Assembly (NCBI RefSeq): GCF_937900395.1
Contig: NZ_CALCDX010000046.1
Coordinates: 1 to 64,000, forward strand
DNA length: 64,000 bases
Direction: 5' to 3'
Origin: an uncultured Caulobacter sp.
Lineage (GTDB): Bacteria > Pseudomonadota > Alphaproteobacteria > Caulobacterales > Caulobacteraceae
Of this stretch, positions 1-8,031 are shown piece by piece. Under the pieces are notes generated by a model, which ran no database searches, had not been told where the DNA came from, and saw only the letters and a list, made by a program, of their open reading frames with translations. The position numbers and the translations under genes were made by a program. Positions within the stretch are counted from its first letter, which is position 1; the number at the start of each line of letters is the position of its first letter.

Positions 1-1212
1 CCCGCCGATCTCTATCGTCCAGTGTTTGTTCCCCCAGAACGTGAAGACGAGCGTGGGGACGGGTCCGAGGAGGAAACGGAGGATCTTGAGGCCCTGGTCG
101 GCGGCGCCCCACGAGTGGTTCAGCATCCGCTTGGCGCGCACATACAGGCGGAACGTGTCGTCGTCCATGCCGTTGCGCTCGATGTCGTGGTACGGCCCCC
201 AGTGCTGGTCGAGTACCCACCCGCTCGCAGTGTTGAGGGGCCACGACGTCGAGATGAACTGTTCGAGCGCTTCGGCGCGCACGTCAGCGATCTCGTAGAG
301 GATCCGATGCCACTCAGCGAAGAGGTTCCGCTGGACACGCCGGAACAGCGTCGGGATCTTGCCGAGCTCGTGAGAGTCGTTGCGGAGCGTGAGCGTGATC
401 CCGTCTCGCTCGACGTCCGCCCCGTGCTCCTTGAGCTGCTCGACGACGCTCTGGACCGTGGCTGCCGGGATCGCGAAGGCGATGCCGACATTGCCGCCGG
501 ACGGCGAGTAGATCGCGGTGTTGACGCCGACGACCTCGCCCTGGGTGTTGAAGGTCGGGCCGCCCGAGTTGCCGCGGTTGATCGGCGCGTCGATCTGCAC
601 GTAGTCGACGAACGCCGAGCCCAGATCGCGGCCGTAAGCCGAAACAATCCCGGCGGTCGCCGTAGCGCCCAAACCGAAGGGGTTGCCGATGGCGATGACC
701 CAGTCGCCGACCTTCGGCGCGCCGGCGCGCTGCAAGTCCACATAGCTGAAGCGTCCGCCAGAAACCTTGAGCACGGCTAGGTCCGTGGCCGGGTCGCTGC
801 CGATGAGCCGCGCCTTGAGGCGACGTTCGTTGTGCAGCACGACTTCGACGCGCTCGGCGCCTTCGACCACATGGTGATTGGTCAAGACATAGCCGTCGGC
901 GCTGATGAAGAAGCCGGAACCGGACGACATGCGCCGGGTGGGCGGTATGAACTCGGGCTGGAAGAACGGCAGGTCGGGAACGACCAGGATCGGCGGGGAC
1001 GGCGCACCCTCGGCATAGATCGACACCACGGCGGGGGCGACGCGCTCGATCACCGGAGCAAAAGTGTCTGGGGCGCTGGTGCGCGTCGTCGGCCCAGCGG
1101 CGGGGCCCATTTGGCCTACGACCGACCGGTGAGTCGTGATCAAAGCCCCAAAGAGCGCCGCGGCCAATAGGGCGAGCGCGAGGGCGAGGACCTTCCAAAT
1201 TCTTGGCGTCAC
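1..1212 (-). CDS. S1C (DegP-like) serine protease joined in frame to a DUF2612-like phage-tail segment, 3' end outside window
   Basis: The reading frame is open from a GTG at 1212 to base 1 (404 codons) with no stop. Residues 5-25 are a hydrophobic signal/anchor (VLALALALLAAALFGAL). A trypsin-like domain follows, with His in TNHHVV, Asp in ATDLAVLK and Ser in GNSGGP, so the catalytic triad is complete. After about residue 260 (near base 435) the expected PDZ domain is missing. Instead comes sequence resembling phage DUF2612 proteins: an LDQHWG segment, then DDDTFRLYVRAK and NHSWG. The protease half is close to the other S1C protease in this window. The join may be a real fusion, a recombination scar or a contig chimera; I cannot tell which. 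A TTG at 1227 is an alternative start. No strong ribosome site is visible. Confidence 0.75.
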   Translation of the reverse strand, partial: MTPRIWKVLALALALLAAALFGALITTHRSVVGQMGPAAGPTTRTSAPDTFAPVIERVAPAVVSIYAEGAPSPPILVVPDLPFFQPEFIPPTRRMSSGSGFFISADGYVLTNHHVVEGAERVEVVLHNERRLKARLIGSDPATDLAVLKVSGGRFSYVDLQRAGAPKVGDWVIAIGNPFGLGATATAGIVSAYGRDLGSAFVDYVQIDAPINRGNSGGPTFNTQGEVVGVNTAIYSPSGGNVGIAFAIPAATVQSVVEQLKEHGADVERDGITLTLRNDSHELGKIPTLFRRVQRNLFAEWHRILYEIADVRAEALEQFISTSWPLNTASGWVLDQHWGPYHDIERNGMDDDTFRLYVRAKRMLNHSWGAADQGLKILRFLLGPVPTLVFTFWGNKHWTIEIGG

Positions 1213-2010
1213 GGCGCGAGATCCAGTCGTCAAGATCGTCGGGCTTAGGTTAGCAGCTTGGGGGGAGCGTCGCAAAGGGCCGTGATGCGCGGCGCCTCAG
1301 CCAAGCCGATCGACAGCCTTTTATCCCGACGCGTAGCATCTCCCCGCGGTCGCTTTGAAGCGGCTTCAGCGTCGATACTTCCCAAGACGCGCCGGCCTGC
1401 AGGCATGCCTGATTTTCGGCCGCACCGGCGGACAAACCGGTGTGGTGGAGATAACAACAAGGTCCGCGCTACTCGCTCGACCACGCTCGTATCGGGATCG
1501 AGCGGGCAAGTTAAGTCCCGTGCGCTGTTACTTGTTTGGCCGGCTGGTCGACCTAGTTCGTTATCTGCAGCGTTCCAAGCGGCAAGGGAATTTGAATGCC
1601 GTCGTCCGCGTCGGCGTTGGCGCTGCGGCGCGTCCGGGCGCCCGTGGGACGAGCGCCTGAGGTCGTCGAGTCCCCTCAGTGCAGGCCGCGCTGTCACGTC
1701 GGGGGACTCGACCGACCGATATCCCGACCGCGATGGGGCATGCGATGGATCAGCTCTCGGCGGCACGAACGATCAAGGTATTGTCCCTCAACCGCCGCAG
1801 GGCTGGCTCGCTTCGACCTTCGGTGGGCTCGCGCCGCTTGTGGGCCTCAAGACCAGATGAACGCGCTCTGTGGCTAGATTTTACGGGAACCCTGCAGCCA
1901 GGTGCTGTGAGACGCGGAGGTCATTCCTCCACCAGCCGCTACCGCGTTTCGTCGTTTCCGTCAGTAGAGCGGCGGAGTTAGGCTTGTCGTCGTACGGGAG
2001 AGCTGGAGCC
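1213..2010. other. about 800 bp without a supportable gene
   Basis: Open frames exist on both strands but none has a recognisable domain, a good ribosome site or family-like composition. The region separates the leftward protease from the rightward hsp20-lon operon, so it should hold promoters for both. I found no TTGA-N6-TCAA box here and no convincing sigma-32 element. Confidence 0.5.
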
Positions 2011-2424
2011 ATGGGGAACCGAAGCGCGAGCGATTGGATGTGGTCGGAAGCCATTCAGATGTTGGCTCGCGCCGACCGGCTGCACCGAGAGGCGTTTCGT
2101 CCCGTCACAAGTCCGCGCACCGCCTACTGGGAACCGCCGATCGACCTCTTGGAGACGGCCAGCGACGTGCAGATCGTCGCGGCCCTTCCCGGAGTCGATC
2201 CTAGCGGCGTGCAAGTCTTCATCGACGGCGACGCTCTGATGATCACTGGGCGCCGCGATCCGTCGCCGGGCATGCGCCGCGGGGTGATCCATCACATGGA
2301 GCTGCCGCAAGGCCAGTTCGCCCGCCGGGTGCCGCTCCCCGCTGGACACTACGGCCGGATCGACTGGCAGGCGGAGAATGGGTGTCTGACAGTCACATTG
2401 CGCAAAGCAGGGCAGAACCGATGA
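2011..2424 (+). CDS. Hsp20/alpha-crystallin small heat-shock protein
   Basis: A 137-residue protein with a short N-terminal arm and an alpha-crystallin domain (about residues 45-135). The domain has the usual pattern PPIDLLET, VAALPGVDPSGVQVFIDG, LMITGRR and a final beta strand LTVTL. Such holdases bind unfolding proteins in the cytoplasm and hand them to DnaK/ClpB, both encoded in this window. I chose the ATG at 2011 because it follows GGAG (2005-2008) and matches family length; the longer open frame upstream is not family-like. Its stop overlaps the start of lon (ATGA), implying translational coupling. Two more Hsp20 genes lie at 35.1-36.1 kb; this one is clearly divergent from both. Confidence 0.88.
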   Translation: MGNRSASDWMWSEAIQMLARADRLHREAFRPVTSPRTAYWEPPIDLLETASDVQIVAALPGVDPSGVQVFIDGDALMITGRRDPSPGMRRGVIHHMELPQGQFARRVPLPAGHYGRIDWQAENGCLTVTLRKAGQNR

Positions 2425-4799
2425 ACGGCGAGCAGTCCATCAACGGCGCGCGAAACCTGCCGGACGACACGGTCGTCGTCGTTCCAGTGTCCAACGTCAT
2501 CTTCCCGGGCGTCGTGTTCCCGATCGTGCTCGACCGTCCGAGCTCGGTCGCGGCCGCCCAGCACGCGCTCCGCGAACAGCATCCCCTCGTCCTCGCGCTG
2601 CAACAGGACGTCCAGGCGCCCGACCCAGGACCACAGTCCCTGCATCGCATGGGGACTTTGGCCAACGTCCTGCGCTACGTCACCGGGCCCGATGGGGCGC
2701 CTCACGTGGCTTGCCAGGGCGTCGAACGGTTCGAGATCGACGAATGGGTGGAGGGGTTCCCCTTCCTCGTCGCCCGCGGCCGCCGCATTCCTGAACCGGA
2801 GGCCGAGGGCGCGGAGATCGAGGCGCGCTTCCTGCATCTGCGCAGCCAGGCGCTGGAGGCGCTGCAGCTCCTTCCGCAGTCCCCGCCCGGTGAACTGGTG
2901 GCGGCGGTGGAAGGCGCCAGTTCGCCGGCGGCGCTTGCAGACCTTGTCGCCGCCTATCTCGACCTGCAGCCGCCGGAGAAGCAGCAGATCCTGGAGGCGA
3001 TCGATCTTGAGTCGCGGCTCGACAAGGTTTCGGCCTTCCTCGCCCAACGGCTCGAGGTCCTGCGGCTGACCAGCGAGATCGCCCAACGCACGCGCCAGTC
3101 CCTCGGGGAGCGCCAGCGCGAGACGCTGCTGCGCGAGCAGATGGCCGCGATCCAGCGCGAGCTGGGCTCAGGCGAACGCGAGGAGCTGTTCGAGCTCGAA
3201 GCGGCGATCGAGAACGCCGATATGCCGGAGGAGGTGGTGCAGCAGGCGCGCAAGGAGCTGCGCCGGCTGGCCCGGACCCAGGAAGCCGCGGCCGAGTACG
3301 GGATGGTGCGCACCTATCTCGAATGGCTGGTGGAGCTGCCCTGGGGCGTTCCTGAGGCCGCGCCCATCGACCTGGCCGAAGCTCGCCTCATCCTGGACGA
3401 GGACCACTTCGGGCTGGAGAAGATCAAGCAGCGGATCATCGAGCACTTGGCGGTCCGGCGACTGGCGCCGGAAGGCAAGGCGCCGATCCTGTGCTTTGTC
3501 GGCCCGCCCGGCGTCGGCAAGACCTCCCTCGGCCAATCCATCGCGCGGGCCATGCATCGGCCGTTCGTGCGGTTCAGTCTTGGCGGGGTGCACGACGAGT
3601 CCGAGATCCGCGGCCATCGGCGCACCTACGTCGGCGCCCTGCCGGGCAATATCATCCAGGCGATCCGCAAGGCCGGCCGGCGCGACTGCGTCCTGATGCT
3701 GGACGAGATCGACAAGATGAGCGCCGGCATGCACGGCGATCCGTCGGCGGCCCTGCTCGAGGTGCTCGATCCGGAGCAGAACGTCGCCTTCCGCGACAAC
3801 TACCTGGCCGTTCCGTTCGACCTCAGCCGCGTCGTCTTCATCGCCACGGCCAACATGCTGGACACCCTCCCAGGTCCGCTCCGCGACCGCATGGAGATCA
3901 TCCAGCTCTCGGGCTACACGGCCGGTGAGAAGCGGCAGATCGCCGAGCGCTACCTGGTCCGCCGCCAGCTGGAGGCGAACGGCCTTACCGCCACACAGGT
4001 CCAAATCGAGCCTGCGGCGCTGGAGGCCCTGATCGCGCGCTATACGCGCGAGGCCGGGGTGCGGTCCCTGGAGCGGGAGATCGGCCGAGTGTTGCGCAAC
4101 GTGGCGGTCCGGTTCGCCGAAGGCCACACCGAGCCGGTCCGCATCGGCCCGACCGACCTCGAGCCGATCCTGGGCCCGCCGCGGGTGGAGAACGAGGTGG
4201 CGATGCGCACCAGCGTGCCGGGCGTCGCCACAGGTCTCGCCTGGACCCCGGTGGGCGGCGAGATCCTGTTCATCGAGGCCACCCGCACCCCGGGCGAGGG
4301 TCGCCTGATCCTGACCGGCCAGCTCGGCGAGGTCATGCGGGAGAGCGCGCAGACCGCGCTCAGCGTGGTGAAGAGCCGGGCTGAAGCGCTGGGCGTCACG
4401 CCGTCGCTCTTCAAGGAGAGCGACATCCACATCCACGTGCCGGCAGGCGCCACGCCCAAGGATGGGCCGAGCGCCGGCGTCGCCATGACCATGGCGCTGA
4501 TCTCGCTGCTTACCGAGCGGACGGTGCGCAGCGACACGGCGATGACCGGCGAGATCAGCCTGCGGGGCCTGGTGCTGCCCGTCGGCGGCATCAAGGAGAA
4601 GGTCGTGGCCGCTGCGACGGCAGGCGTTCGGCGGGTGCTGCTGCCGGCGCGCAACCGGGCCGACGAGCGCGACATTCCGGAGGAGACGCGCCAAACGCTC
4701 GAACTGATCTGGCTGGAGCGGATCGAGGATGCGATCGAAGCGGGGTTGGATCCGCGGCGTGGGGACGTGCGCCAGACGCAGGTCCGGGCGGCGAGCTAG
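2421..4799 (+). CDS. lon: ATP-dependent Lon protease
   Basis: A 792-residue Lon, full length for the family. The N-terminal substrate-binding domain (about 15-205) is followed by a coiled region, an AAA+ module with Walker A GPPGVGKTS near residue 361 and Walker B VLMLDEID, and a C-terminal protease domain. The catalytic serine sits in KDGPSAG (about 683) and the lysine in GIKEKV (about 725). It degrades misfolded and regulatory proteins in the cytoplasm. The ATG at 2421 overlaps the hsp20 stop, giving an hsp20-lon operon, and a small gene follows after 11 nt. It is probably an extra, island-borne Lon alongside a housekeeping copy elsewhere; that part is inference. Confidence 0.96.
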   Translation: MNGEQSINGARNLPDDTVVVVPVSNVIFPGVVFPIVLDRPSSVAAAQHALREQHPLVLALQQDVQAPDPGPQSLHRMGTLANVLRYVTGPDGAPHVACQGVERFEIDEWVEGFPFLVARGRRIPEPEAEGAEIEARFLHLRSQALEALQLLPQSPPGELVAAVEGASSPAALADLVAAYLDLQPPEKQQILEAIDLESRLDKVSAFLAQRLEVLRLTSEIAQRTRQSLGERQRETLLREQMAAIQRELGSGEREELFELEAAIENADMPEEVVQQARKELRRLARTQEAAAEYGMVRTYLEWLVELPWGVPEAAPIDLAEARLILDEDHFGLEKIKQRIIEHLAVRRLAPEGKAPILCFVGPPGVGKTSLGQSIARAMHRPFVRFSLGGVHDESEIRGHRRTYVGALPGNIIQAIRKAGRRDCVLMLDEIDKMSAGMHGDPSAALLEVLDPEQNVAFRDNYLAVPFDLSRVVFIATANMLDTLPGPLRDRMEIIQLSGYTAGEKRQIAERYLVRRQLEANGLTATQVQIEPAALEALIARYTREAGVRSLEREIGRVLRNVAVRFAEGHTEPVRIGPTDLEPILGPPRVENEVAMRTSVPGVATGLAWTPVGGEILFIEATRTPGEGRLILTGQLGEVMRESAQTALSVVKSRAEALGVTPSLFKESDIHIHVPAGATPKDGPSAGVAMTMALISLLTERTVRSDTAMTGEISLRGLVLPVGGIKEKVVAAATAGVRRVLLPARNRADERDIPEETRQTLELIWLERIEDAIEAGLDPRRGDVRQTQVRAAS

Positions 4800-4810
4800 G
4801 AGGAAGGACG

Positions 4811-5104
4811 ATGGCCGAGGTCGTCAAACTGAAAGCGGGCGACGCCTTGCCCCAGGCGGACGTGTTTCTGGTGGTGACCCGGCTCAGTCGTCCGCGCGTT
4901 TTCGAGTATTTCATCGACGTCAGCCCAGCGCTGGAGCCGATGGTCGGCCGGCGCCTGCCCCCGGGCGGCCCCGGGTACGCGAGCCTGGAGACCGCGCTGC
5001 ACGCGGCGCAGGAGCTGGCCGAACAGAATCATGTGCCGACCATCTATGTGCAGCACGAATCGATCCTGGTGCGGCCCTACTACCCTGGGCTCAACCTTCC
5101 GTAG
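4811..5104 (+). CDS. small protein sharing a domain with the N-terminus of the Pta-like enzyme
   Basis: A 97-residue protein with a strong ribosome site (AGGAGGAAGG) just after the lon stop, so it belongs to the hsp20-lon operon. No known family was recognised. Residues about 20-85 align by eye with the N-terminal extension of the acyltransferase at 9.4-10.7 kb. Shared features are VFEYFIDVS against GYDYYVTAS, LPPGGPGYAS against LPSGGLGFAT, and a helix ending in a TIYV/TLYV strand. No signal peptide or membrane segment. A small sensory or adaptor domain is possible, but function is unknown. Confidence 0.75.
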   Translation: MAEVVKLKAGDALPQADVFLVVTRLSRPRVFEYFIDVSPALEPMVGRRLPPGGPGYASLETALHAAQELAEQNHVPTIYVQHESILVRPYYPGLNLP

Positions 5105-5122
5105 GAAGCCGCCCGCGGCCAA

Positions 5123-5560
5123 TCAGGCCGCCAGGCGCTCCACCCATCCGCGGAGGACGCCCAGGTCGGCCACGCCGGATTGGCGCGCCGCCACCTGACC
5201 CTTCTGGAAAGCGAACATCGCAGGGATCCCCTGGACGCCGTATTGCGCGGCAAGGTCCGGGTTCTCGTCGACATTGATCTTCACGAACCGGGCCCGCGGC
5301 TCGAGCGCCTGGGCGGCCCGCTCGAAGATCGGCGCCATGGCCCGGCAGGGCCCGCACCAGGGCGCCCAGAAGTCTACGATCACCGGCACATCGGAGTTTT
5401 GAAGGTGTTTGCGCGCCCGATCGCCGCTCAGTTCGATGGGGGCGTGCGGGAAGAGCTTGGCGTGACAGCGCCCGCACTTGGCCGCGTCGGCCGGCCGGTC
5501 GGCAGGCACGCTATTGGTTCTGTCGCAGTTGGGACAGACAACACGGCGTCTCTCGGCCAT
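5123..5560 (-). CDS. trxC: thioredoxin with N-terminal zinc ribbon (Trx2/TrxC type)
   Basis: A 145-residue protein. An N-terminal zinc ribbon (CPNC...CGRC, residues about 9-34) precedes a thioredoxin fold with the active site WAPWCGPC. This is the architecture of TrxC, a cytoplasmic disulfide reductase that helps under oxidative and heat stress; the zinc site is redox sensitive in the E. coli homologue. The ATG at 5560 follows GGGAGGATGAG; the longer frame upstream is not family-like. It converges on the hsp20-lon operon. A thioredoxin gene is also a standard member of the enterobacterial heat-resistance locus. Confidence 0.93.
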   Translation of the reverse strand: MAERRRVVCPNCDRTNSVPADRPADAAKCGRCHAKLFPHAPIELSGDRARKHLQNSDVPVIVDFWAPWCGPCRAMAPIFERAAQALEPRARFVKINVDENPDLAAQYGVQGIPAMFAFQKGQVAARQSGVADLGVLRGWVERLAA

Positions 5561-5735
5561 CTCATCCTCCCGTGTCTTGGCTGCATCACACCTTAGTTCG
5601 GTCCGCCAAGCCGCGCCAGCCACGCGCGCGTGCGGCTGTCTTGTCCAGACGCGCGGCCGCTCTAGTTTTCAGGGAAGGGGCGGCGAGAGCGAACGCCGGC
5701 CTGCAGCGACATGTGTGGCTAAGGAGTACAGGGCA

Positions 5736-6413
5736 ATGCGTGGAGATTCGGAGGTCCGACGCGATGTCGAGGCCCAGTTGGCGTGGGAGCCGGGTCTCGT
5801 CGATGACGATATCGCAGTGAGCGTCAAGGATGGTGTCGTCACCCTGGCGGGGTTCGTCAATAGCTACGCCGATTATTATGCGGCGGTGGCCGCAGCCAAG
5901 CGTATCAAGGGCGTGCAGGCGATCGCCAATGAGATCGCCGTTCGGCTGCCGGATGTCGATCAACGACCTGACCCCGAAATCGCCCGGGACGCCGTCGCAG
6001 CGTTGAAGCGAAGTTTGCCGACCATCGCCGAGCGGATCAAGGTTGTGGTCAAGAACGGCGACATCAGCCTGCAGGGCGATGTGGAGTGGAAGTTCCTCAA
6101 GGATTGGGCTGAGCGCGCGGTGCGCGACATCAAAGGGGTTCGCGCGGTCGCCAATGCAATCCTTGTCAAGCCCAAGGTTCAGCCCATCGACCTGAAAAAA
6201 AAGATCCAGGAAGCCTTCTTGCGGAGCGCCGAGGTCGACGCCCAGCATGTGATCGTCGAGGCCGATGGGAGCCAGGTCACTCTCAAGGGTCATGTCCGCT
6301 CTTGGGCGGAGCGGCAGGAGGCGGAACGCCAAGCCTGGTCGGCGCCCGGTGTCACGGAGGTCCGCAATGAACTGACGATCGATCCTTGGCCGTTCGCAGC
6401 CCAGGCGCTCTAG
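5736..6413 (+). CDS. triple BON-domain protein
   Basis: A 225-residue protein made of three BON domains (about 5-72, 80-150 and 155-222), each with the pattern I.V.V.DG.V.L.G.V. A BON domain is a small alpha/beta unit linked to lipid binding and osmotic-shock protection (OsmY). No signal peptide is visible, unlike OsmY, so the protein is probably cytoplasmic. The ATG at 5736 follows AAGGAG (5721-5726). The open frame extends far upstream but only this start fits the family. It stands alone between the leftward trx and the DUF5335 gene. Exact role unknown; such proteins are common in alphaproteobacterial stress loci. Confidence 0.85.
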   Translation: MRGDSEVRRDVEAQLAWEPGLVDDDIAVSVKDGVVTLAGFVNSYADYYAAVAAAKRIKGVQAIANEIAVRLPDVDQRPDPEIARDAVAALKRSLPTIAERIKVVVKNGDISLQGDVEWKFLKDWAERAVRDIKGVRAVANAILVKPKVQPIDLKKKIQEAFLRSAEVDAQHVIVEADGSQVTLKGHVRSWAERQEAERQAWSAPGVTEVRNELTIDPWPFAAQAL

Positions 6414-6522
6414 CCTGCGCGCGGACATCGCCAAACATGGTCGCGCGGGCGATCAGACGTGGAAGGCAAGGAACTGAAAAGGATGAGCTTTGGAGACGCG
6501 CACAGCCATGGAGGTGCCGAAC

Positions 6523-6879
6523 ATGAACTGGTCTGACCATACCATCGCCAGGAGCCAATGGCAGGCGTTCTGCGATCAACTGACCCGCCAACTTGAAGGC
6601 GCTCAAGCCGAGATCGAGGTGGCCAGCCTGGGGCTCGGCGACCAGATTCAGGCGCAATGGGTGTCGCTGGTCGGCGTGGCTTACGATCCGAAAGACGACA
6701 TCCTGGAGGTCGCCGTCGAAGGTCTCGACCATATCATCCGGGCGCCGACCGCACTGACCGCGCAGCGGGAAGGGGCCATGGTGGAGAGCCTGGCTGTCGA
6801 CACGCGTACAGGCGAGCGGCATATCGTCAAATTCAGACGCCCGCTCAGCCTTCCCCCGCCGGAAGGGAGCGCTGCATGA
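6523..6879 (+). CDS. DUF5335 family protein
   Basis: A 118-residue soluble protein of the DUF5335 type, judged from the core pattern EIEVASL.LGDQ, DPKDDILEVAVEGLDH and a final HIVKFR strand. The ATG at 6523 is preceded by GGAGGT at the right spacing; ATG 6508 and TTG 6490 are less likely. Its stop overlaps the next start (ATGA at 6876), so it is coupled to the sigma-like gene. Function unknown. Its constant association with stress genes suggests an accessory role, possibly with the sigma-like protein; that is inference only. Confidence 0.75.
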   Translation: MNWSDHTIARSQWQAFCDQLTRQLEGAQAEIEVASLGLGDQIQAQWVSLVGVAYDPKDDILEVAVEGLDHIIRAPTALTAQREGAMVESLAVDTRTGERHIVKFRRPLSLPPPEGSAA

Positions 6880-7646
6880 CGGACGCCGATACGGGTTCGG
6901 GCGCGTCGCTGGCGGGGCCATGGCGCGGGGTGTTGGCCGGCGACAAGGACGCCTACCGGCGCGCTGTCGAGCCGCACCTGCCCGAGCTCCTGGCCGCCGC
7001 GGCTCGCGAACTGCGCTACCGCCGCGCGGTGGGCGATCTGCGACCCCAGGACCTGACAGCTGACGAGCTGGTGGGCGAGACCCTGGCGCGAGGCTGGCGT
7101 GATCGCGCGCGCAAACCCGCTGGGCTAGAGGTGCGAGCTTGGCTGTTGGGCCTGGAGTTCAAGGTGCTTGAGTCGATCGTCCGCTCCGAACGACGGGCCC
7201 GGAAGCTGGCTGGCGTTTCGCTCGAGGCTTCAGTCGAGGAGGAGGCGCAGGCGCTGGACGCCTCGGACGAGGCTTTGTGGGAGTGGTACCAGCCGGACGA
7301 CCTCCTGCGTTGGGAGGACACGATCCCGGCGCATGACGTCACGCCCGCGGACCTGGACGCAGCAGACGCCTATGCCTTGAGCCGGCAGGAACGCGAAGCC
7401 CTGGTCTTGGTCGTCGAGCATCAGTTCAGTCTAAAGGCGGTATCCATGGTGATGAATCTTCCACCCGACCAGGCGCTGCGCTTGCTTCAGGGCGCTGAGC
7501 GTCGGGTGGCCGCAGGCCGGCTGGTGGCAGAAGGCGCCAAGCGCCCGGTGACCATGGAACCGTCGCCACCGGTGCGCGTCAAAGGTTCCACTCGGCATCG
7601 ACCTCGCTCCATCTCCCCATCGGATTGTCTCAGCCGCAAGGACTAA
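6876..7646 (+). CDS. sigma-70/ECF-like regulatory protein
   Basis: A 256-residue protein. The N-terminal half resembles an ECF region 2 (DELVGETLARGWRDR, WLLGLEFKVLESIVRSE), then an acidic linker rich in Glu/Asp/Trp, and a C-terminal helix-turn-helix-like part around LSRQEREALVLVVEHQFSLKAV (split at about residue 170-190). This arrangement suggests a sigma-factor-like transcription regulator, though region 4 is weak. Translation is coupled to the DUF5335 gene. The basic tail after about residue 225 looks unstructured. No anti-sigma factor is adjacent, unless DUF5335 plays that role. Confidence in sigma function is moderate. Confidence 0.65.
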   Translation: MTDADTGSGASLAGPWRGVLAGDKDAYRRAVEPHLPELLAAAARELRYRRAVGDLRPQDLTADELVGETLARGWRDRARKPAGLEVRAWLLGLEFKVLESIVRSERRARKLAGVSLEASVEEEAQALDASDEALWEWYQPDDLLRWEDTIPAHDVTPADLDAADAYALSRQEREALVLVVEHQFSLKAVSMVMNLPPDQALRLLQGAERRVAAGRLVAEGAKRPVTMEPSPPVRVKGSTRHRPRSISPSDCLSRKD

Positions 7647-7650
7647 GCTA

Positions 7651-8031
7651 ATGGTCGTAAGAACGTTTGCCGTTGCTGTTGTCGGGGGCGTGGCAGCGGT
7701 CACATCGGCGGCCGCCCAGCAGCCGATCTCGGCTCGCCAGTGTTTCTGGAGCCACCAGGTCAATAGTTTCGCCGCGCAGGGCGACCGGCTTGTGAACCTG
7801 CGCGTGGGGGTTAAGGACTATTTTCAACTGGAGCTCATGGGACCGTGCCCGGATGTGGACTGGACTCAGAAGATCGCTCTCGTGTCGCGCGGCGGCTCCA
7901 CGATCTGCTCGGGTCTGGACGCGGAGATCGTGACGCCGTCGCCCATTGGGCCGCAGAAATGCCCGGTGAAGAGCGTTCGGAAATTGACGCCAACCGAGGT
8001 GGCGGCGCTCCCGAAGGGGGCCAAGCCCTAG
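7651..8031 (+). CDS. secreted DUF6491-like protein
   Basis: A 126-residue protein with a clear Sec signal peptide (hydrophobic residues 5-18, cleavage near AAAQQ). The mature part is small, with three cysteines and the pattern QCFW, VGVKDYFQLELMGPC and ICSGLDAEIV typical of DUF6491 proteins. It is predicted periplasmic. It begins 4 nt after the sigma-like gene, so it is likely co-transcribed. Function unknown. Its stop overlaps the end of the convergent acetate kinase gene by 4 nt. Confidence 0.75.
   Translation: MVVRTFAVAVVGGVAAVTSAAAQQPISARQCFWSHQVNSFAAQGDRLVNLRVGVKDYFQLELMGPCPDVDWTQKIALVSRGGSTICSGLDAEIVTPSPIGPQKCPVKSVRKLTPTEVAALPKGAKP

Noticed and set aside
22..780. Long rightward open frame at the left edge
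   Set aside because: It is antisense to the S1C protease, whose triad and HtrA motifs are clear in the opposite frame.
1258..1860. 200-codon rightward frame upstream of hsp20
   Set aside because: Arginine/serine-rich, no domain, no ribosome site; typical of chance frames in high-GC DNA.
5478..5735. N-terminal extension of the BON protein frame
   Set aside because: It overlaps the trx gene start region, is not BON-like, and a good ribosome site precedes ATG 5736.
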